15,495 nt of DNA from X23 sp050251575 (lineage in GTDB: Bacteria; Bacillota; Clostridia; SK-Y3): contig JBFWMP010000055.1 in NCBI GenBank assembly GCA_050251575.1, positions 1 through 15,495 of the forward strand. Direction: 5' to 3'. Below, in pieces: positions 14,794 to 15,495 of the stretch (position 1 is its first letter; each line of letters starts with the position of its first letter). Made by a program: the position numbers and the translations under genes. Below the pieces are notes generated by a model. The model saw only the letters and a list, made by a program, of their open reading frames with translations, had not been told where the DNA came from and did not search any database.

Positions 14794-14826
14794 GTAAGCG
14801 CACTATAAATCGCTCTTAATCAACCG
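14794..14826 (+). repeat. Probable IS66 terminal inverted repeat
   Basis: The outer end starts GTAAGCGCACTATAAATCGC, which agrees with the GTAAGC consensus tip of IS66 elements. It sits 88 bases before the TnpA-like start, the usual spacing. The partner repeat lies outside the window. Confidence 0.65.
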
Positions 14827-14881
14827 AATCTCCTTCAATAGAATGAACACAATCATCAATCAAGGAAAGGAGAAGTAATCG

Positions 14882-15220
14882 ATGCACTATCACACCTATA
14901 CAAGGAAAGAGAAGCTTGCTCACCTGGAGCGGGCAAAAGCCGTCAGAGAAGAAGGAAAAGGATCCTTCTTGTCATACGCTCAAACCGCAGGAATAGGAAG
15001 AAGCACCTTCTACAAGTGGATGCATACATATGGGTATTATGAGGAAGACTACGACCCCAAGCCTATCATTCCCTTCGTCGGTTTGGGTAAGCCATTGGAT
15101 AAACAACCGGCTGGGGACCAGAAGTTGGTAGTGCATGTCTTTGGTGCGAAAATCGAGGTAAGCCTGTCAGGCAATTTCCTGGAATTGCTTCAAGGCATAC
15201 GGATTGAGAGCTCTATCTAG
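14882..15220 (+). CDS. tnpA: IS66 accessory protein TnpA-like
   Basis: A 112-residue small protein of the IS66 orfA type. Residues about 25-50 (SFLSYAQTAGIGRSTFYKW) form a helix-turn-helix that probably recognises the element ends. The C-terminal VHVFGAKIEVSLSGNFLELL has the hydrophobic/Gly pattern seen at the end of this family. AAGGAG (14867-14872) lies 9 bases before the ATG. The length is normal and the frame intact. In standard IS66 elements tnpB and tnpC follow on the same strand. Here the next gene is the transposase end on the opposite strand, overlapping the stop by 8 bases. Confidence 0.78.
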   Translation: MHYHTYTRKEKLAHLERAKAVREEGKGSFLSYAQTAGIGRSTFYKWMHTYGYYEEDYDPKPIIPFVGLGKPLDKQPAGDQKLVVHVFGAKIEVSLSGNFLELLQGIRIESSI

Positions 15221-15494
15221 TGGCGCCAACGAAGTTGTATGCCGTGGTTCTCTGTGGATCAGGTTTAGCATTCAAACGCCTGTTTCTCAGCTCATCCAGT
15301 ATTGAGAGATCAATGTTCCACGGCAGCAGGGCCTCACGCTGCTCGTCGGTGCTGCAGCCGGGACCGAAGGTACAGAGGGCCTCCACGTAATCCATTGGAT
15401 TGAGGGAAGATCGTTTGGCCGTCTCTATCATTGAGTAGAAGAAGGCTGAGGCATCTGCTCCATCGACGGATTGGGAAAAAAGCCAATTTTTGCG
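15213..15494 (-). CDS. tnpC: IS66 transposase (TnpC), C-terminal end, partial
   Basis: The reverse strand is open from the right edge to a stop at 15213-15215, giving 93 residues. It reads RKNWLFSQSVDGADASAF, then YSMIETAKRSSLNPMDYVEAL and ALLPWNID, the well-known C-terminal DDE-domain end plus IS66 C-terminal element. An internal ATG at 15431 is not a real start, because the conserved segment begins before it. The protein ends PYN-like with FVGATR, probably its natural C-terminus. The 5' part lies beyond the window. Its stop overlaps that of the TnpA-like gene by 8 bases in convergent orientation. Confidence 0.88.
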   Translation of the reverse strand, partial: RKNWLFSQSVDGADASAFFYSMIETAKRSSLNPMDYVEALCTFGPGCSTDEQREALLPWNIDLSILDELRNRRLNAKPDPQRTTAYNFVGATR

Positions 15495-15495
15495 A

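Larger units (their letters stand above)
14794..15495. mobile_element. IS66-family insertion sequence DNA, left part
   Basis: The stretch begins with GTAAGCGCACTATAAAT, the GTAAGC-type tip and following sequence typical of IS66-family ends. It contains a TnpA-like gene (+) and the C-terminal end of an IS66 transposase (-). The element leaves the window on the right, so its length, other terminus and 8-base target duplication (GCTACTCT at 14786-14793 would be the left copy) cannot be checked. The gene arrangement is abnormal: TnpB is not where it should be, and the transposase faces TnpA. Confidence 0.8.

Noticed and set aside
15158..15163. GTAAGC inside the TnpA-like gene as the end of a second IS66 element.
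   Set aside because: Only the first six bases agree with the terminus at 14794, and the bases encode a conserved part of TnpA.
1..15495. CRISPR arrays, tRNA and rRNA genes.
   Set aside because: No regularly spaced repeats, cloverleaf-type sequences or conserved rRNA stretches were seen on either strand.

Overview
The window holds one long surface-polysaccharide (O-antigen or capsule type) biosynthesis locus. All of its convincing protein genes lie on the + strand, and the right end is cut by IS66-family insertion-sequence DNA. The gene set fits a Wzx/Wzy-dependent pathway in a bacterium with a Gram-negative type envelope. The mixture of a Campylobacter-like bacillosamine start (PglE, PglC) with teichuronic-acid-like and teichoic-acid-like genes, a phosphonate-type cytidylyltransferase and IS66 DNA makes me suspect a spirochaete such as Sphaerochaeta or Treponema. 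That is an inference from family resemblance; no marker gene here proves the host.

Layout. Positions 1-453 carry no convincing gene, but they do have direct repeats, competing hairpins and an operator-like palindrome in front of the operon. Positions 454-2251 encode a UDP-4-keto-sugar aminotransferase (PglE-like) and the phosphoglycosyl transferase that loads the first sugar phosphate on undecaprenyl phosphate (PglC-like). Positions 2311-4313 encode two glycosyltransferases. A gap at 4314-4615, full of inverted repeats, separates these from a second block at 4616-11929. That block runs GT4, Wzy polymerase, GT2, TupA-like ATP-grasp amide ligase, an unrecognised 84-residue protein, Wzx flippase and a CDP-glycerol-phosphotransferase-family protein. 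Several of these genes overlap by 4 bases, so the block is probably translated as a coupled unit. A formyltransferase follows at 12073-12846. After a short AT-rich gap come a class V aminotransferase (12960-14051) and a LicC/PntC-like nucleotidyltransferase (14048-14773), which overlap by 4 bases. From 14794 to the right edge is IS66-type DNA: a GTAAGC terminus, a TnpA-like gene on the + strand and the C-terminal end of a transposase on the - strand facing it.

How the genes may work together. PglE makes a 4-amino sugar nucleotide and PglC transfers it to the lipid carrier. Four glycosyltransferases extend the repeat unit, Wzx flips it and Wzy polymerises it. The ATP-grasp ligase, the formyltransferase, the PF04464 transferase and the aminotransferase/cytidylyltransferase pair look like decoration enzymes that would add amide, formyl and phospho- or phosphono- groups. 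The most interesting hypothesis is that the last pair makes a CMP-activated aminoethylphosphonate and that the PF04464 protein transfers it onto the glycan.

Base composition is uneven. The first gene and the genes from 12960 onward are near 50 percent GC in hand-counted 60-base lines, while the glycosyltransferase, polymerase and flippase core is near 30 percent. This suggests an imported, serotype-specific core set between host-like flanks. I saw no rRNA, tRNA or CRISPR array.
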